Assembly (NCBI RefSeq): GCF_024198215.1
Contig: NZ_JAKCFA010000007.1
Location: 1-64,000, forward strand
Length of the DNA: 64,000 nt
Source: Myxococcus qinghaiensis
Lineage (GTDB): Bacteria > Myxococcota > Myxococcia > Myxococcales > Myxococcaceae
Direction: 5' to 3'
Shown here: positions 47,611 through 56,168 of the stretch, one piece after another
Position numbering within the stretch: the first letter of the stretch is position 1
Layout: every line of letters starts with the position of its first letter
Notes under the pieces: model-generated
Database searches by the model: none
Told to the model about the DNA's origin: nothing
What the model saw: the letters and a program-made list of their open reading frames with translations, nothing else
Translations under genes and position numbers: made by a program

Positions 47611-49785
47611 ATGGCCAAGGGTGTCCTCGGGAACGATCCCTTCCAGCGCGGAGCCGCCTCCCGCGATGGCGCGAAAGCGAAGCCCGGCACCCAGGCGAAG
47701 CAGGACCGCTCGCCCTCCGAGCGCGGGACCTCTGACGACAAGAAGAAGACCCCGTCCACCCGCGCGGCGCATGCCAGCGGTGGCAACGGCACCTCGGACA
47801 AGGGCCAGGCGAAGAAGCCCACCCGTGGGAAGCCCGCACCCGCGAAGTCGAAGGGCGCGCCGTCCGCGCGTGGCGCCGCGAGTGCGAAGGCCAGCGCCCC
47901 CGTGAAGCAGGGCAAGGCAAAGCACGGACAGGGTGCCCACGCAGGGAAAGCTCCGGCCCGTCCGCAGGAAGCCCAGGGACAGTCCGCTGCGAAGGGTGGC
48001 GCGAGTACGTCCACGGCCAAGGCCTCCGCGCCGGACAAGACCGAGGCTGAACTCCTGCGCGTGCCCACCGCGGCGAAGGAACAGTCCGGCACGAAGCGCG
48101 GAGCGAATGCATCCGCAACCAAGGCGTCCGCGCCGGTCTCGGCCGAAGTCGAGCCCCTGCGCGAGCCCGCCGCGCCCGTGACTCCGCGCGAGCCCCCACC
48201 CTCGCGAACTCCACCCGTGGCGGACCCGCGCACGGAGCGGACGCCCGAGCAGAGAGAAGTGGACCACGCGCTGGCGGAAGCCCTCGCCGCGGAGGTGGCC
48301 GAGGTCACCGCGAAGCACGCCGTGGACGTCGCGATGGACCGCCGCGACGGAGCGGACGAGCCCGTGGACAGGCTCCTCGCGACGGAGCTGGCCACCGAGC
48401 TGGCCGAGGCCGCGGTGGAAGAGGTCCTGGACCACAGCCCCTCCACCCGCCGCCCGGAGCGCGAGCGTGAACTCGCCGCCACAGTGGCCGAGCAGGTCGC
48501 CGAGAGTGCCGCCGAGCTGGCCGTCGTGGAAGTGATGAATCGCCGCGACAGCGCGCCTCACGCCAGGGACGCACTCGAGGAGCGCGCCGCCAACAACAGC
48601 CTGGACGAGGACGACACCCAGGAGCGCTCCAACCTCGACGCGCCCCACGAGGACCTCGCGGGCGCCGTGCTGGAGCTGTCCGACCTCGACGAGACGCCGG
48701 ACGAACCCGATGACGCATGGGAGCGGTCCGCCCTGCCCCTCTCGACAACCCGCTCCGCCTCGGAGCCGGAGGCGAAAATGCCAGACGCGACGCGCGACGA
48801 GGTCCCTCCCAGCCGCCGAGGCCCCCTGTCCCTGGTGCCCACCTCCGGTGAGGACCATGCGGCGCGCGACGCATCGTCGGATCCAGACGCCCCTCGCCCG
48901 CTCGCGCAGCGCGCCACCGGCATGCTGTCCCTGGCCCGGGAGATCGCCGGACAGGCACTGGCCAGCGAGGGCCTGGGCCGCGCATGGGGCGCGATGAACG
49001 GCATGCTGGACGCCGTGCGCGCCGGACTGGGTACGGGCGGTGGCTCCCACCTGGACGAGTACGGCAAGGACCCGTCGCTCGTGCAGCGCCTGGAGCCCGT
49101 GCTGGAGTTCCTCTATGGCCAGTACTGGCGCGTCGCCGCCCAGGGCACGGACCACATCCCCAGGGGCGCGGTCATCCTCGTGGCGAATCACTCGGGCGCC
49201 CTTCCCTATGACGGGCTGGTGATGTCGCTCACCCTGGCCCGCGAGCGCCCCGACCTGCGTGAGTCGCGCTGGCTGGTGGAGGATCAGATCTTCCACGCCC
49301 CCGTGCTGGGCACCCTCTTCAACCGGCTGGGAGCCGTGCGAGCGTGCCCGGAGAACGCGCTCCGGTTGCTCGACGAGCAGCGCCCGCTGGTGGTCTTCCC
49401 GGAGGGCTACCAGGGCCTCGGCAAGCCCTTCGCGGAGCGCTACCGGCTCAAGCGCTTCGGACGCGGCGGCTTCGTGAAGCTCGCCCTTCGCACCGGAGCG
49501 CCCATCGTCCCGGTGGCCATCGTCGGCGCGGAGGAGACCTCTCCCCTGCTCGGACGCATCCCCGCGGGCTTCCTCGGGCTGCCCTACTTGCCGCTCACGC
49601 CGCTGGGCCCCCTTCCCGCGAAGTGGAGCATCCGCTTCGGCGAGCCCATCGCCATGGACGGCCTGCCTCCCGAAGCCGCGGAGGACCTGGGCGAAGTGGG
49701 TCGCCTCACCGAGCGCACGCGCGAGGCCATCCAGGGGATGATCCACACGCTGCTTCGCGAGCGCCGCTCCGTCTTCGCCGGCTGA
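47611..49785 (+). CDS. PlsC-type acyltransferase with a long low-complexity N-terminal extension
   Basis: 724 residues; ATG at 47611 has AGGAG eight bases upstream and sits two bases after the SDR stop. Residues 1-230 are Lys/Ala/Pro/Ser-rich and disordered-looking, ~235-400 acidic Glu/Asp/Ala helices with repeated VAEVTAKHAVDVAMDRRD-like segments, then a Ser/Pro linker. The enzyme domain covers ~490-724: VANHSGALPYDG (NH..D acyltransferase motif), FPEGYQGLGKPF (phosphate-binding FPEG), PIVPVAIVGAEE. This fits 1-acyl-glycerol-phosphate acyltransferases that act on the inner membrane face. The extension resembles histone-like or PhaP/ParB-linker sequences in composition only. Partner enzyme is probably the SDR in front. 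Confidence 0.88.
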   Translation: MAKGVLGNDPFQRGAASRDGAKAKPGTQAKQDRSPSERGTSDDKKKTPSTRAAHASGGNGTSDKGQAKKPTRGKPAPAKSKGAPSARGAASAKASAPVKQGKAKHGQGAHAGKAPARPQEAQGQSAAKGGASTSTAKASAPDKTEAELLRVPTAAKEQSGTKRGANASATKASAPVSAEVEPLREPAAPVTPREPPPSRTPPVADPRTERTPEQREVDHALAEALAAEVAEVTAKHAVDVAMDRRDGADEPVDRLLATELATELAEAAVEEVLDHSPSTRRPERERELAATVAEQVAESAAELAVVEVMNRRDSAPHARDALEERAANNSLDEDDTQERSNLDAPHEDLAGAVLELSDLDETPDEPDDAWERSALPLSTTRSASEPEAKMPDATRDEVPPSRRGPLSLVPTSGEDHAARDASSDPDAPRPLAQRATGMLSLAREIAGQALASEGLGRAWGAMNGMLDAVRAGLGTGGGSHLDEYGKDPSLVQRLEPVLEFLYGQYWRVAAQGTDHIPRGAVILVANHSGALPYDGLVMSLTLARERPDLRESRWLVEDQIFHAPVLGTLFNRLGAVRACPENALRLLDEQRPLVVFPEGYQGLGKPFAERYRLKRFGRGGFVKLALRTGAPIVPVAIVGAEETSPLLGRIPAGFLGLPYLPLTPLGPLPAKWSIRFGEPIAMDGLPPEAAEDLGEVGRLTERTREAIQGMIHTLLRERRSVFAG

Positions 49786-49806
49786 GCCGAACCCGGGGCC
49801 GCCGCG

Positions 49807-50682
49807 TCAGGCGACGACGCGGTTGCGCCCGCCCGACTTCGCTTCGAAGAGCTTCTCGTCCGCCGCGCGCACCAGGTCTCCGGGCTCGCGGTGGTGCGGG
49901 TCCAACACGGCCACGCCCAGGGAGATGGTGACGGGGATGGGCTGGCGATCAAACTCGAAGCGCTGCTTCTCCACCAGGCGCCGCACCTTCTCGGAGAGCT
50001 GTCGCGCGCCGACCAGGGCCACCTCGGGCAGCAGGATGGCGAACTCCTCGCCGCCATAGCGCGCGAAGACGTCCTCACGCCGGATGCGCGTGCGCACCGT
50101 GGACGCCAGCTGCTTGAGCACCGAGTCTCCCGCCAGGTGCCCGAACTTGTCGTTCACCTTCTTGAAGTGGTCGATGTCCACCAGCACCAGCGACAGCACG
50201 CGCTCGTAGCGACGGCTGCGGGAGATCTCCCTGTCCAGCTGCTCGTCGAAGTAGCGGCGGTTGTAGATCTGCGTCAGGCCGTCCATCGTGGTCAGCCTGT
50301 AGATTTCATCGTGGTACGCGGCCTCGATGTTGCCGCCCGCGATGTACTTGAAGATGGTGCGGCCAATCTTCACCAGGTCGCCGTTGCGCAGCTCGCGCTC
50401 GCCCTCCACCAGCTCGTCGTTGATGAACGTGCCGTTGGTGGAGCCCGCGTCGCGAATCCTCACGCCCTCGCGGGTGTTGGCGATGGCCGCGTGGTTCCGG
50501 CTCACCGACTCCTGGTCAATCTGGATGTCACACTTCGACGAGCGACCAATCAGCGTCTCCTCGCCCGTCAAATCGAACTTCCGACCCAGGTCCAATCCGT
50601 AGATCACCACCAGCGCCGCGTCGAGGTTGACCGGCCGGTCGGAGATCTTCGAGATGACCGTGACGACCGTTTCCTTCTGCAC
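49807..50682 (-). CDS. FHA-GGDEF diguanylate cyclase
   Basis: 291 residues from GTG at 50682 (VQKETVVTVI), just behind GGAGG; a GTG 36 bases further upstream is the alternative. The FHA domain (~35-110) is canonical: LIGRSSKCDIQI, SVSRNHAAI, GSTNGTFIND. The GGDEF domain (~125-291) has DGLTQIYNRRYFD, DIDHFKKVNDKFGH and active-site ARYGGEEF. RRED five residues before it is the product-inhibition I-site, so the enzyme should make c-di-GMP with feedback control. No membrane span. Phosphothreonine binding by the FHA domain links Ser/Thr kinase output with c-di-GMP. Convergent with the acyltransferase gene. Confidence 0.93.
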   Translation of the reverse strand: MQKETVVTVISKISDRPVNLDAALVVIYGLDLGRKFDLTGEETLIGRSSKCDIQIDQESVSRNHAAIANTREGVRIRDAGSTNGTFINDELVEGERELRNGDLVKIGRTIFKYIAGGNIEAAYHDEIYRLTTMDGLTQIYNRRYFDEQLDREISRSRRYERVLSLVLVDIDHFKKVNDKFGHLAGDSVLKQLASTVRTRIRREDVFARYGGEEFAILLPEVALVGARQLSEKVRRLVEKQRFEFDRQPIPVTISLGVAVLDPHHREPGDLVRAADEKLFEAKSGGRNRVVA

Positions 50683-50813
50683 CGCTCCTCCAGCGACCGA
50701 CCCACGAGACGCTACCACCCTGCAAATCCAGAAAGCGAATCACAGGACGAGACTCCAGGTAGGGAATCTTCGCCCTTCGACGCCCAACCAGCGACGTCGT
50801 CCTCCATCCCCCG

Positions 50814-53417
50814 CTAAGGGATGTCCACGGCCCGCGTGACGGAGACGGGGGGCCGCAGCAGCGCGCCGTCGGCGTCCTCCAGCGCGGCGATCAGCACCAC
50901 CCCCGTGCCGGAGCAGCTCGCGGGGAGCTGGAGCTGCACCTCGCCCGTCGCGGACGCGGCGGAGTCGCTCACCAGGACCTCTTCACACCCCTTGGCGCCC
51001 CCCCGTATCAGGACCCGGACGCGGCCATCGGCCTCCGCGCCCACGCCAGGGCGGAAGCCCGTGACGCGCACTCGCACGGCGCTGCCCCGGCTGAGGCGCT
51101 GTCCCTCCAGCTCCGGATAGAGCCACATGACTTCCGGGCGCCCCACGTCCAGCGACGACGCCGCGCGCGTCAGGTCTCCCACGTGGTCCAACCCCGGGCC
51201 GTCCGCCGCCGCCAGTCGCGAGGGCCCCAGGACATCTCGCGCATCCCTGCCCGTCACCTGGAGCACCTCCACGCGCAGGAGCGCGCGCGAGCCCAGGTGG
51301 TCGCCGAAGTAGGTCCGGTCCTCCAGGCCCACGGGAACCCACGGGACGCGGATGCCGTCCTCCACGTCCTCGGGAGACGCCAGCACCGTCCATCGGCGCC
51401 CGAGGCGGTCGGTGAAGACGACACGGACGAGCGTGGCGGGCTCCTCGACGTCGGCGCGCAGCTCCCGGCCTCGCAGGCCCTGGGACTCGCGGTCATCGAA
51501 GTTGTAGCGGGCGTCCTCGGGGATGGGGAGGAAGTCCACGCCAGGATCCACGGGGCGCTCCCCCAAGGGGTCGAAGCTCAGGCCCGGCAGGTCCGCCACC
51601 ACGAAGCTGGACGCCGTGCCCGCGGCGGCGTCATCGCGGGCCGCGCGGGACATGGCCCCCACCAGGAGCCGGTAGGGCTGTCCCTCCAGGCCATGGTGCG
51701 CGGGTGCCATGCGCAGGGCGATGACTCCGGAGCGGCTCAGCCGACCGTCCGCATCCGTGTTCGGATCCGCGGGCGCGACGTTGGCTGCGGCGCCCAGGCC
51801 CAGCGGCACGAGCCCTCGTCCCGGCGCCACCACGGTGCTCAACACATAGGCCCGGTCCAGGTACGCGCCCCGATAGCGGGGAAGCTCCGGGACGCGCACG
51901 GCGAAGGGGAACGCCAGTCGCACGCCCTCGAAGTCCAGGGACACGCGCTCGGAATACGTCACGGTGTCCGGCCTCGGAGTCCCCGTGTCGAGCCCCGGCG
52001 TGGGGACCAGGTGGAAGGCGGCATCTCGCGCCACGGACGAATAGAAGCGCGGGGACAGCGGCAACAGGCGCCCCAGCGTCAGCAGCGGATCCGCGCCGGG
52101 CTCCAGCGCATTGAGGGGCAGCTCCGCCACCGGCACGCTGCCCGTCAACGCCCAGGCCGAGCGGGTGCCGCACGTGCCCGACAGGATGGCCAGCTCCGGC
52201 TCCAGCACCCCGGACAGGGAGGAGTCACAGACGCCCGCCGTACCGGGCGCGAAGGCCGGAGCCGGAGCGCCGCCCTCCAACCAGAGCGAGGTGCCCGATG
52301 GCAGCGGCAGGCGCCGGGTGCCGCCCGCGCTCACCTCCACCTCCCGCTCGAAGCCCAGCAACGTGCCCGACGACAGCTCGGAGAAGAGCCCCGGCACCGA
52401 CATGCCCGTCATTCCCAGCCGCAGCGTGGGCGTCACGACGTTGCCCGTGCGCGGCGCCTCGGCGAAGTCGACCCGCACGCCTCCGGAGAAGTCCACCGGG
52501 TTGCGCCGCAGCGTCATCCGGACGTCGCGGTGCTCCTCCACGTCATGCCGGGCCAGCGTGAGGTAGCCGAAGTCCGGGTGGAAGGCGGACAGCGCCACGG
52601 TGCCCGAGGCGGGTACCCACACGGCGCCATCGGGCCCCGTCAGCGCGGAGCCCTGGGGCTTTCCTCCCACGTCCGCCACGGCGACGGTGGTCAGCGGAAC
52701 CGGGCGCCCCGTCAGCTCGTCCACCACCAGCACCCTCACCCCACCCTCGGGCACGTCCGGACTCAGCACCGCGACGCGGGCGCGGCAGACGACGGCGCCG
52801 ACCCGCGCCTCCACCCCGTCGCGCTCGGCGCCAGACTCCCTCAGCGTGAAGGCCGCACGGGTTCCGCTGCCGCCGCCCGTCACCATCGGCGACAGGGCGG
52901 ACCACGTCGCGCCCTCGCGAGGCACCACCGGCTTCCCCGCGGCGTCCTTCACCCACACGCCGAAGACGACGGACAGCCCCGGGCTGCCCACGATGACCTC
53001 CGGAGTCACCTGGCACGACGCGGCGACCTCCTTGGCCGGGGGAGCGACACACGCCCCATCGCGGCAGACCTGGGCCCCGCCACATTCCACGTCCGTGGCG
53101 CACAGCCCCACCACGCACCGGTTCATGTCGCACTGGCAGCCCATCGGGTTGTCGCACATCGCCAGCGCGTATTGCTGGCGCCGGTCCTCCTCACAGTCGG
53201 AGCGACTCCGACAGGCGGGCTCACAGCGGGACAGCGCGGTGTTGCAGAAGAAGAGCGCCGGGTCGGGACAGTCCTGGTCCACCGCACAGGGGCCTGGCAG
53301 CGGCTTGTTGTCGCCTGGGATTCCGAAGGGCGTGTCGGAGCTCATCCCGCAGCCGGCCAGCACCCCCAGGGCACACACGAGGGCTGTCAGCAGGTGGGGA
53401 CGAAGCGAGGGGCTCAT
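50814..53417 (-). CDS. Large Cys-rich surface lipoprotein
   Basis: 867 residues from ATG at 53417, GGAGCC in front. Signal peptide with lipobox LAGC (Cys23). Residues ~40-135 hold many Cys in an EGF-like/'DUF4215-like' pattern (CAVDQDCPDP, CEPACRSRSDC, CQCDMNRCVVGLC, CGGAQVCRDGACV). The rest is beta-rich with carboxypeptidase-regulatory and Ig-like segments (VLVVDELTGRPVPLTTVAV), and a C-terminal domain around SRGSAVRVRVTGFRPG resembling an IPT/TIG strand. This modular type is common among myxobacterial outer-surface lipoproteins. Function unknown. It diverges from the DUF721 gene. Confidence 0.85.
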   Translation of the reverse strand: MSPSLRPHLLTALVCALGVLAGCGMSSDTPFGIPGDNKPLPGPCAVDQDCPDPALFFCNTALSRCEPACRSRSDCEEDRRQQYALAMCDNPMGCQCDMNRCVVGLCATDVECGGAQVCRDGACVAPPAKEVAASCQVTPEVIVGSPGLSVVFGVWVKDAAGKPVVPREGATWSALSPMVTGGGSGTRAAFTLRESGAERDGVEARVGAVVCRARVAVLSPDVPEGGVRVLVVDELTGRPVPLTTVAVADVGGKPQGSALTGPDGAVWVPASGTVALSAFHPDFGYLTLARHDVEEHRDVRMTLRRNPVDFSGGVRVDFAEAPRTGNVVTPTLRLGMTGMSVPGLFSELSSGTLLGFEREVEVSAGGTRRLPLPSGTSLWLEGGAPAPAFAPGTAGVCDSSLSGVLEPELAILSGTCGTRSAWALTGSVPVAELPLNALEPGADPLLTLGRLLPLSPRFYSSVARDAAFHLVPTPGLDTGTPRPDTVTYSERVSLDFEGVRLAFPFAVRVPELPRYRGAYLDRAYVLSTVVAPGRGLVPLGLGAAANVAPADPNTDADGRLSRSGVIALRMAPAHHGLEGQPYRLLVGAMSRAARDDAAAGTASSFVVADLPGLSFDPLGERPVDPGVDFLPIPEDARYNFDDRESQGLRGRELRADVEEPATLVRVVFTDRLGRRWTVLASPEDVEDGIRVPWVPVGLEDRTYFGDHLGSRALLRVEVLQVTGRDARDVLGPSRLAAADGPGLDHVGDLTRAASSLDVGRPEVMWLYPELEGQRLSRGSAVRVRVTGFRPGVGAEADGRVRVLIRGGAKGCEEVLVSDSAASATGEVQLQLPASCSGTGVVLIAALEDADGALLRPPVSVTRAVDIP

Positions 53418-53600
53418 ACGGTGCGGCTCCCGGGGGGCGGAACGCCCAAGACCATACAGGTACGACGCGCGTCGCGCGACGGCGCGCAAGGGCCCTGAAG
53501 CCCTCTCGCTGGACACCGTCGGACCCGGCCGCCCGCTCTTCGCCCTCGTCACGCAACAGGAGGTTGGCTTTCAGGTTCTCACGAATCATCATCGCGCGCG

Positions 53601-53900
53601 ATGGCCCGTGGCGAGCCCAAGTCCCTGGAGAGTCTGCTACCCCGCGTCCTGGCTCGCCTCGCGGGGGAGTCGGGCCGGGGGCATGCCCTGGCCCCCGTGT
53701 GGGCCGCGGTGGTGGGAGCACACATCGCCCGCCACAGCTCCCCCCGCGCGCTGGAGGGCGGCACCCTCCTCATCGCCGTCACCAGCGCCGAGTGGGCCCG
53801 CACCCTGGAGGTCGAGGCCACGTCCCTGTGCGCGCAGCTCAATGAGCGACTGGGCTCGGGCACGGTGAAGGCGCTCTCCTTCCGCTGGGACAACCGATGA
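53601..53900 (+). CDS. DUF721 (DciA-like) protein
   Basis: 99 residues matching the single DUF721 fold: WAAVVGAHIARHSSPRALEGGTLLI is split as W..VVG..IA.HS.P..L..G.L.I, followed by VTSAEWARTLEVEATSLCAQLNERLGSGTVKALSFR. The family includes DciA, the ancestral loader of replicative helicase DnaB. At 99 residues this is a bare domain without the usual extension, so the helicase-loading role is tentative. The stop overlaps the next start (ATGA). There is no clear Shine-Dalgarno. Confidence 0.8.
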   Translation: MARGEPKSLESLLPRVLARLAGESGRGHALAPVWAAVVGAHIARHSSPRALEGGTLLIAVTSAEWARTLEVEATSLCAQLNERLGSGTVKALSFRWDNR

Positions 53901-55504
53901 AGTTCGTCCTCGCGCTGGCGGCGCTGCTGGCCGCCGCGCCCAGGCCCCCGTCCCCCGCTGGCCCTCCCGCCGCGCCCGCCCGCTCGGCGGTGGAGCTAAG
54001 AACCCAGCCCCCGGAGCGCAAGGCCCCGCTGACGCCCTCCGAGTCGATGGAGCGGCAGGCCGCCCAACATGTCGTGCGGGAGTTCGAGCGCGTGGGACGT
54101 CGCGCGCCTGCGGAGGACCCCGCGCTGAGCGTGGCCGCGCGAAGGCTGGCCGTCGACGCGCTCAGTGGCGCCTTCACCGGAGCGCCGGACCTCTTCACGC
54201 TCACGGAGGTCATCAGCGACGCGGGCGCGGCGGATCCCGCCCCCCGAGCGCTCGTCATCCGCGCGTGGGCCCACGCGCATGCGCTGGAGTCGCTCAAGGC
54301 CCGGACCGACCTCAACACGGAGCGGGCCTCCCACTTCGGCGTGGGCGTGGCCCTGGTGGACAAGCGCGCCGCGCTGGTGACGCTGCTCACGGACCGCAAG
54401 GCGGAGCTGAAGCCGTTTCCCCGCGTCATGCCCGGCGAGCGCGCGGTGCAGACGCTCTGCGGAAGGCTGACGCCCCCGCTCCAGGCGCCGGAGATCTACG
54501 TCACGCGGCCGGACGGCGAGGTGAGCATCGTTCCCCTCACCCGGCGCGGGACGGGGGGCTCCGACTTCTGCACGCGCCTGGACTTCCTCAAGCCCGGCAC
54601 CTACACGGTGGAGGTGGTCGCCCGGGGCGACGCGGGGCCGGAAGTCACCTCCCTCTTCCTCACGCAGATTGGCGACGTGCGCCGACGCGGCGAGCGAGAG
54701 AACAACGTGGAGCCCACCACGGTGGAGGAGTCGCGCACCGCCCTGCACGAGCGCATCAACGCCCTGCGCCGGGCGCACGGGCTGGTGGAGCTGATGCCGG
54801 ACCCGGTGCTGGAGCGCGTGGCCCAGGGCTACAGCACCCGCATGACGACGGAGGGCTTCTTCGCGCACATCGCGCCGGACGGGAGCACGCTCACCCGTCG
54901 CCTGCCGCCGGGCTCGCGCTACGGCCGCGCCGGGGAGAACCTGGGGCAGGCCGCGGGGCCGCTCGCCGCGCACTTCGGCATCGAGCACAGCCCGGGCCAC
55001 CGTCGCAACCTGCTGGACCCGGGGTTCCGCTTCATGGGCGTGGGGGTTGTCCTGCGCAAGGTGGCGGGCGGCCGCTCGGAGGCCACCGTGACGGAGGTCT
55101 TCACCGCCGCGTCGCCCGCCTCGGCGGACCCGGAGAATCCCCAGCAGGAGGCCTATGACGCCCTGGCCCGGTGGCGCTCCGCGAAGAAGCTGCCGCCCCT
55201 GGCCCGCAGTCAGGTGCTGGAGTCCCTGGCGCTGGCGCACGCGAAGCATGCGCTGGAGCTGGACCAGCCCGCGGCCCAGCCCGGCGAGGCGCCCCTGCAC
55301 GAGCGCGTGTTCCAGGTGCTCCCGGACGCGGGGACGGCCTCGGTGGATTTCTTCGTGGTGGGGGACCCGGCCTCGCTCCCCGAGTCCCGCAGCGTCACCG
55401 AGGCCACCAACAACCGGGTGGGCGTGGGCGTGGTGCGGGGGGATTCGAAGCGATTTGGCGCGAAGCAGTACTGGGTCGCCGTCATCTACGCCGCCGTCCA
55501 GTGA
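53897..55504 (+). CDS. Exported CAP-domain protein
   Basis: 535 residues, coupled to the DUF721 gene by an ATGA overlap. Signal peptide MKFVLALAALLAAAPR. The N-terminal half (40-270) is of unknown type. A CAP/SCP (cysteine-rich secretory-protein-like) domain spans about 285-405: RINALRRAHGLVELMPDPVL, AQGYSTRMTTEGFFAHI, GENLGQAAG, HSPGHRRNLLDPGFRFMGVG, with the conserved His of FFAH, Glu of GEN and His of HSPGH. A third region (420-535) again ends in a hydrophobic VAVIYAAVQ. Bacterial CAP domains are usually extracellular; their activity is rarely known. Confidence 0.85.
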   Translation: MKFVLALAALLAAAPRPPSPAGPPAAPARSAVELRTQPPERKAPLTPSESMERQAAQHVVREFERVGRRAPAEDPALSVAARRLAVDALSGAFTGAPDLFTLTEVISDAGAADPAPRALVIRAWAHAHALESLKARTDLNTERASHFGVGVALVDKRAALVTLLTDRKAELKPFPRVMPGERAVQTLCGRLTPPLQAPEIYVTRPDGEVSIVPLTRRGTGGSDFCTRLDFLKPGTYTVEVVARGDAGPEVTSLFLTQIGDVRRRGERENNVEPTTVEESRTALHERINALRRAHGLVELMPDPVLERVAQGYSTRMTTEGFFAHIAPDGSTLTRRLPPGSRYGRAGENLGQAAGPLAAHFGIEHSPGHRRNLLDPGFRFMGVGVVLRKVAGGRSEATVTEVFTAASPASADPENPQQEAYDALARWRSAKKLPPLARSQVLESLALAHAKHALELDQPAAQPGEAPLHERVFQVLPDAGTASVDFFVVGDPASLPESRSVTEATNNRVGVGVVRGDSKRFGAKQYWVAVIYAAVQ

Positions 55505-55521
55505 GGCGGCGGGTGCTGCCC

Positions 55522-55562
55522 GTGTGGGGCGCCCCTCTCTATTACGGGGCCTCCCCTCACAC
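55522..55562. terminator. Possible bidirectional terminator hairpin
   Basis: GTGTGGGG at 55522-55529 pairs with CCCCTCACAC at 55553-55562, with one bulged T, between convergent genes (CAP protein and the four-Cys protein). There is no U-tract, so a factor-independent terminator is uncertain. Confidence 0.3.
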
Positions 55563-55579
55563 GGTGAAGCGGCTGTGAA

Positions 55580-55813
55580 TCAGACGGGACGGCGCTGGGT
55601 GGCGTAAGCCTCGAGGCCCATCTGCGGCGGCGCGGCGTGCTGATACATCGGGCACTTCATGCACGTGAAGGACTGCCACCCACGCCGGACGGCTTCGTCC
55701 AGGCAGTTGTCATATTGGTGGCAATTCAGATTGCGATGCGTCTCGACGCCGGCACGCTTCGGCCCGGCCTCGGGATTGATGGTTTGCGGCAGATCGGCTG
55801 GACACGGCTTCAT
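55580..55813 (-). CDS. Small four-cysteine protein
   Basis: 77 residues, ATG at 55813 with GGGAGGG six bases upstream. Besides a Cys at residue 4 the core reads CHQYDNCLDEAVRRGWQSFT followed by CMKCPMY: a Cx5C plus CxxC set typical of a small metal-binding or redox module. I recall similar short CxxYxxCL...W.SFxC..C proteins in delta-proteobacteria but no function. Expression direction is opposite to the CAP-domain gene; the next gene upstream is 355 bases away. Confidence 0.75.
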   Translation of the reverse strand: MKPCPADLPQTINPEAGPKRAGVETHRNLNCHQYDNCLDEAVRRGWQSFTCMKCPMYQHAAPPQMGLEAYATQRRPV

Positions 55814-56168
55814 GGAGCCCTCCCTCTGTGCTGTTTCCCCCCCGAGCGCTGTGAACGAGCAGTGTTACCGGACGACAGGTCCCGCCTGGACGACGACGGA
55901 CCGGGGTAGCGTGCAACGGCCGCGCAAAGTAGTGATGCACCCCGGGTGACGCAATGGGCCGACTTCAATGACCCAAGACCACGTAATCGCCTGAACGCTT
56001 TCAGCGAATGCAACGGGTCAAGAACAGTTTTTTGGACTGGCCCGATGGCGCGCGGATTTAGGACTTGTCGGCCCCGCTGTCAAACCACCCCCCTGGCGTG
56101 AGAGGGGAATGATTGCGGCAGCCGTCTCGTTGGCAGGCCGCAAAGCCGCGTGGTGAAAGGAAGAACAC
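55814..56168. other. 355-bp intergenic region upstream of the transglycosylase
   Basis: It holds the divergent promoters of the four-Cys protein (minus) and the transglycosylase (plus). The stretch 55960-56050 is less GC-rich and includes a run of T at about 56027-56032. No open frame of credible codon usage was seen. Two consecutive stem-loops lie at its right end (see next entry). Confidence 0.6.
56088..56142 (+). promoter_or_regulatory. Leader region with two consecutive stem-loops
   Basis: A first small hairpin pairs the C-rich run ending at 56094 with AGGGG at 56103-56107. The second is stronger: TGCGGC(A)GCC at 56114-56123 pairs with GGC(AG)GCCGCA at 56132-56142 around the loop GTCTCGTT. 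Both lie just before the AAGGAAG ribosome-binding site (56157-56163) of the transglycosylase. GCAAAGCC at 56140-56147 looks like part of a c-di-GMP-I riboswitch, but the rest of that riboswitch is missing. Confidence 0.35.

Noticed and set aside
56088..56168. Complete c-di-GMP-I (GEMM) riboswitch
   Set aside because: Only CAAACC and GCAAAGCC-like pieces are present; the receptor helix and closing stem that should follow are missing before the start codon.
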